Assembly: GCA_023485645.1 (NCBI GenBank)
Contig: JAMCZM010000041.1
Coordinates: 1-6,013 of the forward strand
Reading direction: 5' to 3'
Origin: Candidatus Martarchaeota archaeon
Lineage (GTDB): Archaea; Micrarchaeota; Micrarchaeia; Micrarchaeales; Micrarchaeaceae
DNA length: 6,013 nucleotides
Positions 1 through 6,013 of this stretch are shown piece by piece. Every line of letters starts with the position of its first letter. Positions within the stretch are counted from its first letter, which is position 1. The position numbers were made by a program, and so were the translations under genes. Below the pieces are notes generated by a model that saw only the letters and a list, made by a program, of their open reading frames with translations, searched no databases and was not told where the DNA came from.

Positions 1-1122
1 AAAATCATTAATATTTTCCTGCGTTTCCATAATATATTTTTCAGCAATTTTATTTATTATTGCAATTCCATATCCAAAAGTACCCTTATTTATATATGCT
101 TTTACAGGTATAACTCCCTTTAAGGTATTCATTGTAAATTCAGCAACTATTAATTTATTTTTTTTAGGTTCTGTCTCTTTAAAAAAAGATTGTTCTAATT
201 TTGATATATCTAGAAAACTTTTAGTATTACTCATTATACTGCCGCTACCAAGCAGCTTCTCAAAATTTTGGCTCATTTTAATTATTTTAAATTTATCATC
301 GGTTATAAGTAAAAAAATGTCATTATTTTCAAGTAAAGAGTCTAATATTAAACCAGTGTTATTTTTATGTGTTAAATCTTTTATCGTTAAATAAATTAGT
401 GTATCCCCTATTTTTTTTATTGATATACTATAAATTTTTAAACCGCTGGCTGTATTTAATGGAATTTCAATATCCCGTTTTAATTCTTTTAAATAATCAA
501 AATCGAATGTTAATACATTTTTTATATTTTGATTAATATCGTTATTTAGATCAAATTCTTTTATTGCCTCTTTATTAAATTTAACTATCTTATTATCCTT
601 TGAAATTAGCATTTGTGGGTATGGTGCGTTAAATGCTATGTCAAAATATTCCGCAAGTCTATTATTCTTATTTATCTCTGACTTGTATATGTATGAAAAT
701 GCAAAAAATGAAGATGCAATTTCCAAAGTACTTATCATTTTTTGAGTAAACCTATTTTCTTGCTTGGATAAAAGTCTCAAAGAAGATATAACCCTACCAT
801 TACCTATGACCGGAATAATGGCACAGCTGGAAAAACCTTTTATTTTATAATTTATTAACTCTGGGAAGGCAGAAAATTCGCTCAGTTGGTTATCTATGTA
901 TATTTTTCTTGTATTAGATATATAATCATCAAGCTGTTCTATGTTTTTATTTCCAGAATGGATATCTGCCAATTCTACATTATCTAATCCAAATTCTTTC
1001 TTAATCATTTCAACGAAAGCGTTCGAAAGATTTTGTTCATCCATTGCGCTTGAAGCCATAGGTAACAGTTCCGTAATAAATTTAGATATAAAAATATCAT
1101 CAACCAAGTGAAAACCAATCAA
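1..1122 (-). CDS. GAF-PAS-PAS sensor protein, C-terminus missing (off left edge)
   Basis: An open frame of 374 codons runs to the left edge without a stop. Residues about 20-150 look like a GAF domain: a helical N-terminus, a core with a central strand (SSCAIIPVIGNGRVISSLRL, about 98-117), and a closing helix at 125-148. Residues about 155-250 resemble a PAS domain (AFNAPYPQMLISKDNKIVKFN). A second PAS-like unit spans about 260-357 (IFLLITDDKFKIIKMSQNF). The final residues begin a probable linker helix, so the output domain (histidine kinase, HTH or other) cannot be told. No membrane segment is visible, so a cytoplasmic sensor is likely. No ATG lies near the frame opening (stop at 1140-1138). 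TTG at 1122 is chosen because it keeps the N-terminal helix and lies about 28 bases from an AT-rich TATA-like stretch. TTG 1107 and ATG 1059 are alternatives. Domain calls are from pattern only; ligand unknown. Confidence 0.72.
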   Translation of the reverse strand, partial: MIGFHLVDDIFISKFITELLPMASSAMDEQNLSNAFVEMIKKEFGLDNVELADIHSGNKNIEQLDDYISNTRKIYIDNQLSEFSAFPELINYKIKGFSSCAIIPVIGNGRVISSLRLLSKQENRFTQKMISTLEIASSFFAFSYIYKSEINKNNRLAEYFDIAFNAPYPQMLISKDNKIVKFNKEAIKEFDLNNDINQNIKNVLTFDFDYLKELKRDIEIPLNTASGLKIYSISIKKIGDTLIYLTIKDLTHKNNTGLILDSLLENNDIFLLITDDKFKIIKMSQNFEKLLGSGSIMSNTKSFLDISKLEQSFFKETEPKKNKLIVAEFTMNTLKGVIPVKAYINKGTFGYGIAIINKIAEKYIMETQENINDF

Positions 1123-1146
1123 ATTTGATATTAATAATTATCAGAT

Positions 1147-1153
1147 AAAATAT
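1147..1153 (-). promoter_or_regulatory. possible TATA-like element for the GAF-PAS gene
   Basis: Reading the minus strand, AAATATTTT-type sequence is centred near 1150, about 28 bases upstream of the TTG at 1122. This is the spacing expected for a leaderless archaeal transcript. In DNA this AT-rich the match is weak, and the 46-base gap after the surface-protein gene could equally be read through from upstream. Confidence 0.25.
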
Positions 1154-1168
1154 TTAAGTCTGATTAAA

Positions 1169-2410
1169 TTAGTTATTTAATCTATCTGTGATATTTTTTA
1201 TAAAACCATAATTGCTATAAACTGATAGTGTATAATTGCCATTTATAATAAAACCAAGCGTTTCAGGCTCAATCAGAGAGCAATTTTGCGTGTTATAGCT
1301 TTTACACGTGAAATTGTCCAGTACTATTCTTTTATTATACTCAAAGTGTAATGTTCTATTTGCACTTAAGTACCCTATGTTATATAAATTATTTTGATAC
1401 ATAGGTAACAAAACTGTCCCGTTTTTTTCTACTATAAAGTTTAACATACTCATATAATATTTATTGAAGTCTGAACTGTTTGTGGTTTTTGAATTAATGA
1501 TAGTACTTTTATAGTGATTAATTGTATTATTTGGACCTATACCAAGTATTTGTCCACCAAAAACAATAGGTATTAATAAATTTTTACCATATTTAATTTT
1601 TACATATGTATTGTTTTGTTTATTATTAGATATATTATAATAAGTCACTGTGTTGTTTAAACGTGTTGGACTCTGATTAAAATACATAATACCAAAGATG
1701 CGTATTTCGGTTACATTAATTGGCATATTTAATTTATTGATCAGGTTAAAAGAAAAGATTAAACTATTATTTTTATACTCAAATATGCTATTATTTACGC
1801 CAATGCTCTTCTCAAAGTTTGTTTTATTTAAATCACTGTAATTATAATATGTATTTTTATATCTAAAACTTGAATTCAAAGTCTGATAATAATAAAAATA
1901 ATTTTTTATGCCCCAATAGAGCTGTATAAATAAAGGTGTTATATTAATAAGAATTCCGTTGTTGTTTTTATTGTAGCAGCATGGAGTTGTAGAAATATTT
2001 TTATTGAAAATATTCATTACATAACTTTTATTATTTAGATAGAGTTCAGCACTACTTAAATTAAATTTTATATTTGTTATATTGTCTTTGTTTGCGGTAA
2101 AATTTCCTATATTTTTATATATAGGTGTGTTGTTAAATTTAATTTTTATTGGACCTGTAGTATAAATTAATTTATTGCCAGAATATAGGAAAATATTAGA
2201 ATAATTAACTATTATAGCACTATTCGATCTAAGCGCATTCATATATCTTAGCGTTATAGAATAATTTTTAAATGTGTTATTTGCTGTATAATTAGGGCCA
2301 GAGTTAATTGTTGCAATATGCTTATTGTTATTTTGAGAGAAATTAAGAAATAATATTAATATAAGCGCAATTATTATTGTAATTAGCAATAAGTAAAACA
2401 ATTTTTTCAT
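1169..2410 (-). CDS. membrane-anchored, sequon-rich surface protein, function unknown
   Basis: This 413-residue protein starts with MKK followed by one strongly hydrophobic segment at about 5-22, which is a signal peptide or N-terminal membrane anchor. There is no C-terminal membrane segment, so about 390 residues are predicted to lie outside the cell. The exported part is extremely rich in Asn (about 77 in total), Tyr, Ile and Ser/Thr. By hand count it holds about 30 N-x-S/T sequons spread along its length, which points to a heavily N-glycosylated archaeal surface protein. Four cysteines (144, 145, 369, 377) could form disulphides outside the cell. The start is fixed because an in-frame stop lies at 2419, just upstream of the ATG. 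I recognise no domain. An S-layer accessory, adhesin or pilus-associated protein is possible, but this is inference. It follows threonine synthase by 63 bases and may have its own promoter. Confidence 0.8.
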   Translation of the reverse strand: MKKLFYLLLITIIIALILILFLNFSQNNNKHIATINSGPNYTANNTFKNYSITLRYMNALRSNSAIIVNYSNIFLYSGNKLIYTTGPIKIKFNNTPIYKNIGNFTANKDNITNIKFNLSSAELYLNNKSYVMNIFNKNISTTPCCYNKNNNGILINITPLFIQLYWGIKNYFYYYQTLNSSFRYKNTYYNYSDLNKTNFEKSIGVNNSIFEYKNNSLIFSFNLINKLNMPINVTEIRIFGIMYFNQSPTRLNNTVTYYNISNNKQNNTYVKIKYGKNLLIPIVFGGQILGIGPNNTINHYKSTIINSKTTNSSDFNKYYMSMLNFIVEKNGTVLLPMYQNNLYNIGYLSANRTLHFEYNKRIVLDNFTCKSYNTQNCSLIEPETLGFIINGNYTLSVYSNYGFIKNITDRLNN

Positions 2411-2430
2411 AATTTTTCACTAGCTTGAGG

Positions 2431-2437
2431 ATATAAA
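2431..2437 (-). promoter_or_regulatory. probable TATA box for the surface-protein gene
   Basis: The minus strand reads TTTATAT, centred about 24 bases before the ATG at 2410, in the short gap after threonine synthase. This would give a leaderless or nearly leaderless mRNA and separate this gene from the upstream operon. A weak GTGA lies 7-10 bases before the ATG, so translation from a longer transcript is not excluded. Confidence 0.45.
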
Positions 2438-2473
2438 CTCTATTTTCTATCTTTATGGATAAATTCATAAATG

Positions 2474-3529
2474 TCATATATTGCCTCCTGTTAGTAAAAT
2501 AACCGTATTTTTATCCTTTTTCATAACTTTTTTATATCCCGCAAGACTTGCTATCCCTCCAAGTTCAACAATAATACCATATTTTTTATAGAAATTTTTT
2601 TGCTCTGAATAAAGCTCAGATTCACTTACTGTTAATATGTTCCCATTGCTATTTTTTATCGCTTTTATTGCTTCTATTCCATAAGTTGGCATTCCAACAG
2701 CTATTGCATCTGCGTCTGTGTTGGGTTTTACATAGGTTAAATTTTTTTTATTAAATGATCTGGCGATCGGAGCGCATTGTTGCGCCTCGATACCTACCAT
2801 TTCAGGTATATTTCTTATTTTCTTTGCGTTTTTTAATTCTACAAATGCCTTATATAATGCGCTAAATAATGTTGCGTTTCCTATGGGGGATATAATACGT
2901 TCAATATTATTAATTTGATATGCAAGTTCATATGCGACGCTTCGTTGCCCTTCTTTTCTATAGCAGTAGTCACCTGTTAAGAATGCTCCATTTTTATAAG
3001 AATATTTTAACGCTTCTGATTGAGCAAGTGTAAAATCTCCATCAACTTTTGTTATTGTAGCATCATGTACTTCTTTAATATATCTTATTTTATCCTTATT
3101 AGCATTTTTGCTTATAAAAACTCTAACTTTGAGATTGGCAAGCTTTGCATAATACGCTAAAGAATACGCCATATTTCCTGTAGACGCGCAGACAATTTCA
3201 TCATATTTGTATTCTTGTGCTTTTGCTATTTCTATTACAGAACCCCTATCCTTAAATGATTTTGTCGGATTATACAATTCTAGTTTAAGAAACGTGTCAT
3301 TATTATAATTAATTATTTTTGTGTTTCCCAGTTCATAATGTATATAATGCGATTTTGGCATATTTAATTCGAAATCCCATAACGTTTTCATTTTTTTTGG
3401 AAAACTAGCTTTCTTTGAGTATACAACTTCCAATATACCATCACATGACGTGCATATCTGACTATTATAATTGCTGTTATATTTCTTTTTGCAAATATTG
3501 CATATTAAATTGTAATCCACAAAATTCAT
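2474..3529 (-). CDS. thrC: threonine synthase (PLP-dependent, zinc-ribbon type)
   Basis: This enzyme converts O-phosphohomoserine and water to threonine and phosphate, the last step of threonine synthesis, in the cytoplasm. The 351-residue protein opens with a zinc ribbon (C10-x2-C13, C26-x2-C29), common in archaeal threonine synthases. The fold-type II PLP core follows: NPTKSFKDRG at 87-96 with K93 as the expected Schiff-base lysine, STGNMAYSLA at 116-125, and the phosphate-binding loop SPIGNAT at 214-220. The segment ADAIAVGMPTYGIEAIKAI resembles the threonine synthase AxAIxIGxPxxxxKA region. The protein ends at TGGNI, shorter than the usual TGxGLK-type tail. The ATG overlaps the stop of the upstream mTERF-like gene as ATGA, so translational coupling is likely. 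Related fold-type II enzymes (threonine dehydratase, cysteate synthase) are less likely given the zinc ribbon and motif set, but substrate is not proven by sequence. Confidence 0.85.
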   Translation of the reverse strand: MNFVDYNLICNICKKKYNSNYNSQICTSCDGILEVVYSKKASFPKKMKTLWDFELNMPKSHYIHYELGNTKIINYNNDTFLKLELYNPTKSFKDRGSVIEIAKAQEYKYDEIVCASTGNMAYSLAYYAKLANLKVRVFISKNANKDKIRYIKEVHDATITKVDGDFTLAQSEALKYSYKNGAFLTGDYCYRKEGQRSVAYELAYQINNIERIISPIGNATLFSALYKAFVELKNAKKIRNIPEMVGIEAQQCAPIARSFNKKNLTYVKPNTDADAIAVGMPTYGIEAIKAIKNSNGNILTVSESELYSEQKNFYKKYGIIVELGGIASLAGYKKVMKKDKNTVILLTGGNI

Positions 3530-4461
3530 CTATTTTTTTTGCAAATACCTAGTATATTCTCTTTATCAAGGAATAATATTTCTGGATGTTTTTCAATATC
3601 CTCCCTGTTGTATAAATCAAGCTCTTTCAATATGTATATTTGCTCATATGTACGCTCCTTTTTAAGGTATAAAATTTTAGGTATTTTGGAAAGTATCAAA
3701 GTCATGTTTATATTTTTATCTAGAAATGGCTGCATTGCCTCAGAAATTTCCATTTCCGAATCTAATAATACGCGCGGGGCCATTTCGATTATAGGTATTG
3801 GTTCTTTTAGTCCCATATTTATAAAAAATAATATTTTATCTAGTAATATATCTCCACAATTAAATAGCATGGGCTCCATATCTAACATCTTTACGGGGTC
3901 TTGAAATCCCGCATCATAGAAAGAACTAAGCTTTTCAGATATTATTTCTGTTTTGCATTCCAATATGTTGGGTACAAGCAAAACAATTTTGTGTATATTA
4001 ACAAAACCCATTTTTTTTAGATAGTCAATACTCTCCCCAATCTTTTCCTTATTATACTCTATTAGATCTGGTATGGATTCAAATAATTCTATTGGCTTAT
4101 TCAAATCTATATAATTTAAAAAATCGAAAAAGGATCTTATCTCCTTATCGGTTTTTGTCATTATTGTGGGGTTATTAAATAGTAATTTCGCCACATTTCT
4201 AAATCCTATTTTTTCAAAAAATATTATGCGTTTTTCAGCTTCAATTAATGGTATTAATAATATGTTTGGGCAACGCTCTACTAAAGATTGTGTATTATTA
4301 ATTCCCAACTTTTTATAAAATGAGGCTCTAGCGGCAATTTCTGGTAATCCTATTTCAATTAAAGCAGGCCCACTCTTAATTATTCTATCAATGTTATCTA
4401 TACCGACGCTCTTTAAAAGTTCACTACGAACGTTATTATCAGGCTGTTTAAAGATCGCCAT
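3526..4461 (-). CDS. mTERF-like helical-repeat protein
   Basis: The 311-residue protein is almost entirely tandem repeats. A conserved proline recurs at 32, 65, 98, 131, 164, 197, 229, 261 and 293, a spacing of 33 then 32. Each unit follows P-x-I/L-L, an amphipathic helix, then a Gly-hydrophobic turn (G20, G53, G86, G152, G185, G217) 12 residues before the next proline. This is the mTERF motif pattern, whose three-helix units stack into a curved solenoid that in eukaryotic organelles binds nucleic acid. There is no signal peptide or membrane segment, so it is probably cytoplasmic. Units 3, 7 and 8 lack the glycine. By hand count the protein is slightly acidic (about 42 Lys/Arg against 47 Asp/Glu), unlike typical basic organellar mTERFs, so nucleic-acid binding is not assured. 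ATG 4461 has a TATA-like element about 30 bases upstream. The stop overlaps the thrC start. Other alpha-solenoids are possible alternatives. Confidence 0.8.
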   Translation of the reverse strand: MAIFKQPDNNVRSELLKSVGIDNIDRIIKSGPALIEIGLPEIAARASFYKKLGINNTQSLVERCPNILLIPLIEAEKRIIFFEKIGFRNVAKLLFNNPTIMTKTDKEIRSFFDFLNYIDLNKPIELFESIPDLIEYNKEKIGESIDYLKKMGFVNIHKIVLLVPNILECKTEIISEKLSSFYDAGFQDPVKMLDMEPMLFNCGDILLDKILFFINMGLKEPIPIIEMAPRVLLDSEMEISEAMQPFLDKNINMTLILSKIPKILYLKKERTYEQIYILKELDLYNREDIEKHPEILFLDKENILGICKKNR

Positions 4462-4487
4462 TTATTCGCCTACACTAATATAGATGG

Positions 4488-4494
4488 TATAAAA
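4488..4494 (-). promoter_or_regulatory. probable TATA box for the mTERF-like/thrC operon
   Basis: The minus strand reads TTTTATA, centred about 30 bases before the ATG at 4461. It lies in the 58-base gap after citrate synthase. The spacing predicts a very short or absent leader. It suggests the mTERF-like gene and thrC form their own transcription unit rather than relying only on read-through. Confidence 0.5.
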
Positions 4495-4519
4495 CAAATA
4501 AATAACTTCTGTGCCTAGT
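4495..4519 (-). terminator. possible T-rich terminator after citrate synthase
   Basis: Downstream of the citrate synthase TAA, the minus strand holds several short T-runs (TTATTTATTTGTTTT). Archaeal termination often uses T-rich stretches without a hairpin. The composition of the whole window weakens this call. Confidence 0.25.
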
Positions 4520-5665
4520 TTATCTGGAAGAAATTGTCTTATAGTGTAAATTAATTTTTCCTTTATATAATTCTAATGGGCGTATCAATCTGTTGTTTTC
4601 TAAATATTCTATTATATGTGCGCACCATCCAGGCGATCTGCCAGTGGCAAATAATGGAGTGAATATATCTATTGGTATGTTTATGTATCTATAGACAGGG
4701 CCAGCAAAAAAGTCCACGTTTGGCCATATACCATGACTTTTTCCCAATTTTTCTATCATCATCTTTTCCGCTGCAAGCGCAATTTCTGTTATATTTTTTA
4801 TTTCGGTATTGCCACTTTTTTGCATTTCTGTTAATAAGCCGCGTATAATACGCGCCCTTGGATCATATGTCTTATATATTCTATGCCCAAAACCCATTAT
4901 TCTCTCTTTTTTATTTAATGCATTATTTATGTAATTTTCTGTATTATCTGCATTTTTAATTGCATATATCATGCGTAGTGCGTTTTCATCAGCTTCTCCA
5001 TGTAATGGCCCTTTTAATGTGCCTATTGCAGAAGCAAATGCTGAATATATATCTGATAGTGTTGAAGCTGTCACTAGAGCTGAAAATGTAGATGCGTTTG
5101 AGCTATGTTCCGCATGTAGTATCATCATTTTATCAAGTATTCTAGCGTCTTTTTTGCTTGGTAACATTCCATTTAACATGTAAAGGAAATTTTCTGCATG
5201 TCCTAAGTTTTTATTAGGGGCAACATATTTTTTCCCAGATAAATATCTTCCTATTGTAGCTGTTGTACTTGCAACTTTTGATATCAAATTAATGCTATCC
5301 TGTAATATATCTGAAGTTTTATTACTTAAATCTCTATCATATAAGGGGAGGGCTGAAATTGCAGTTCTTAATATGTGCATTGTATCGCATTTGTTTACAC
5401 CATCTTCTATAATTTTTATTATTTCTTTTGGTAAAGCTCTTCTATTAGCTAAATTTTTTTTAAATGCGTTCAATTCACCTTTTTTTGGAAGTACGCCAAA
5501 TAAAAGAAGATAAGATACCTCTTCAAATGTTGAATTTTCAGCAAGGTCCTCTATAGAATACCCCCTATACCATAAGCGTCCTAAAGTACCATCAACTTTG
5601 CATATCTTACTTTCGGTAAAGTATACCCCTTCCAATCCCTTCTCTATTTTTATAATATCTGTCAT
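4520..5665 (-). CDS. gltA: citrate synthase
   Basis: This enzyme condenses oxaloacetate with acetyl-CoA to give citrate, the entry step of the TCA cycle, in the cytoplasm. At 381 residues it matches the short archaeal and Gram-positive type rather than the long E. coli type. All three catalytic residues are visible: H222 in GPLHGEADENA, H261 in GFGHRIYKTYDPR (which fits the family signature), and D318 in PNVDFFAG. LHAEHSSNASTF (183-194) and ATGRSPGWCAHIIE (340-353) are further family blocks. The loop after H222 reads GE where most members have GG. A role as 2-methylcitrate synthase cannot be excluded from sequence, but no propionate genes are nearby. It is divergent from mqo, whose product is its substrate. 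ATG 5665 is the only sensible start, since the nearby ATG at 5673 is out of frame. Confidence 0.93.
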   Translation of the reverse strand: MTDIIKIEKGLEGVYFTESKICKVDGTLGRLWYRGYSIEDLAENSTFEEVSYLLLFGVLPKKGELNAFKKNLANRRALPKEIIKIIEDGVNKCDTMHILRTAISALPLYDRDLSNKTSDILQDSINLISKVASTTATIGRYLSGKKYVAPNKNLGHAENFLYMLNGMLPSKKDARILDKMMILHAEHSSNASTFSALVTASTLSDIYSAFASAIGTLKGPLHGEADENALRMIYAIKNADNTENYINNALNKKERIMGFGHRIYKTYDPRARIIRGLLTEMQKSGNTEIKNITEIALAAEKMMIEKLGKSHGIWPNVDFFAGPVYRYINIPIDIFTPLFATGRSPGWCAHIIEYLENNRLIRPLELYKGKINLHYKTISSR

Positions 5666-5696
5666 AATATCATTAAAAATATATGAAAAGCTAAAT

Positions 5697-5705
5697 AATA
5701 TATAA
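5697..5705 (-). promoter_or_regulatory. possible TATA box for citrate synthase
   Basis: The minus strand reads TTATATATT, centred about 36 bases before the ATG at 5665. That spacing would give a leader of roughly ten bases. The surrounding 115-base divergent region is AT-rich throughout, so other positions are possible. Confidence 0.35.
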
Positions 5706-5735
5706 CAAAGCCATAAAATAATTTCAAAAATGACT

Positions 5736-5763
5736 TATTTTTGGCAACATTTATAGCTTTTAT
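5736..5763. repeat. inverted repeat, left arm
   Basis: These 28 bases are the exact reverse complement of 5986-6013. The core TTGGCAACATTTATAGC contains the probable mqo TATA box. The match breaks at 5764 against 5985. This copy sits naturally in the promoter region and is probably the original one. Confidence 0.9.
5750..5756 (+). promoter_or_regulatory. probable TATA box for mqo
   Basis: TTTATAG is centred about 28 bases upstream of the ATG at 5781, the spacing expected for a leaderless archaeal mRNA. A second TTTATAG at 5768-5774 is too close to the start codon to serve this gene. Confidence 0.5.
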
Positions 5764-5780
5764 CAACTTTTATAGAGTGT

Positions 5781-6013
5781 ATGACGATGTCTGATAATAT
5801 ATATGATTTAATAATTGTAGGCGCAGGTATAACAGGGTCAGCACTTTTTTATATTTCGAGTAGGTATTCTGATCTAAAAAATGTACTATTATTGGAAAAA
5901 TATTCAGATATCTCAACACTTAATTCAAGTAGTAGGAGTAATTCACAGACGCTGCATTTTGGTGATGTTGAAACAAATTACAGTTATAAAAGCTATAAAT
6001 GTTGCCAAAAATA
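5781..6013 (+). CDS. mqo: malate:quinone oxidoreductase, N-terminal fragment (off right edge)
   Basis: Mqo oxidises malate to oxaloacetate with FAD and reduces membrane quinone, linking the TCA cycle to respiration. It is usually a peripheral membrane protein of about 450-500 residues. Only 77 codons are present. Residues 8-19 hold the FAD-binding Rossmann motif (YDLIIVGAGITG, G14-x-G16-x2-G19), followed by an acidic residue ending the second strand (LLLEK, E39). NSQTLHFGDVETNY at 54-67 closely resembles the block I recall from epsilonproteobacterial Mqo (NSQTIHxGxIETNY), which favours Mqo over other FAD oxidases. ATG 5781 is chosen; ATG 5787 is two codons later and also possible. From residue 69 on (YKSYKCCQK) the sequence lies in the inverted copy of the gene's own promoter and does not look like Mqo, so the last 28 bases may not belong to the real gene. 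Confidence 0.85.
   Translation, partial: MTMSDNIYDLIIVGAGITGSALFYISSRYSDLKNVLLLEKYSDISTLNSSSRSNSQTLHFGDVETNYSYKSYKCCQK
5986..6013. repeat. inverted repeat, right arm, at window edge (suspected fold-back artefact)
   Basis: This is an exact 28-base reverse complement of 5736-5763, and the copy runs right up to the last base of the window. It falls inside the mqo reading frame just where resemblance to Mqo stops. The match may continue beyond the window. Confidence 0.9.

Noticed and set aside
1..17. Short AT palindrome at the left edge (AAAAT...ATTTT)
   Set aside because: It is imperfect, inside the sensor coding frame, and expected in DNA of this composition.
2340..2468. Minus-strand small open frame starting at ATG 2468, about 42 codons
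   Set aside because: It overlaps the start of the surface-protein gene out of frame, and its product is Asn/Ile-rich shadow sequence.
3539..3904. Plus-strand open frame antisense to the mTERF-like gene
   Set aside because: It has no family resemblance, and the opposite strand carries a clear repeat protein throughout.
3526..4461. TAL-effector-like DNA-binding repeats, suggested by the 33-residue period
   Set aside because: The units lack the TALE core (GGKQALE-like) and variable di-residue; proline and glycine placement fits mTERF better.
4971..5513. Two plus-strand open frames (4971-5183 and 5292-5513) inside citrate synthase
   Set aside because: They are antisense shadows of a conserved enzyme gene, with low-complexity translations.
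5768..5774. Second TTTATAG as the mqo TATA box
   Set aside because: It lies only about 10 bases before the ATG, too close for transcription to start upstream of the coding region.

Overview
The window is very AT-rich, with heavy use of ATA isoleucine and AGA/AGG arginine codons. It looks like archaeal chromosome. TATA-box-like elements lie about 24-36 bases upstream of several start codons and no strong Shine-Dalgarno sites are visible, which suggests leaderless or near-leaderless mRNAs. The citrate synthase is the short type and the threonine synthase carries a zinc ribbon; both are common in archaea. A low-GC lineage such as the Thermoplasmatota or a DPANN group (for example ARMAN-type) would fit, but that placement is inference.

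From left to right: (1) 1-1122, minus strand, is the N-terminal part of a GAF-PAS-PAS sensor protein whose output domain lies outside the window. (2) 1169-2410, minus, is a membrane-anchored surface protein very rich in Asn and in N-glycosylation sequons. (3) 2474-3529, minus, is a threonine synthase. (4) 3526-4461, minus, overlaps it by 4 bases and encodes an alpha-helical solenoid of nine 32-33-residue repeats that closely match mTERF repeats, a family known to me from mitochondria and chloroplasts. (5) 4520-5665, minus, is citrate synthase. (6) A divergent promoter region at 5666-5780 leads to the start of a plus-strand malate:quinone oxidoreductase that runs off the right edge.

The metabolic genes meet at oxaloacetate. 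Mqo makes it from malate and passes electrons to quinone, citrate synthase condenses it with acetyl-CoA, and, through aspartate and homoserine, it also supplies threonine synthase. The mqo gene implies a quinone-linked respiratory chain. The mTERF-like protein is the most unusual gene, and its stop-start overlap with thrC suggests the two are co-translated.

The last 28 bases (5986-6013) are an exact reverse complement of 5736-5763, which includes the probable mqo promoter. The copy stops exactly at the window edge and coincides with loss of mqo-like protein sequence, so it looks more like a fold-back chimera or assembly error than a natural repeat. No tRNA, rRNA, CRISPR array or insertion sequence was recognised, and no gene-free stretch exceeds about 115 bases.
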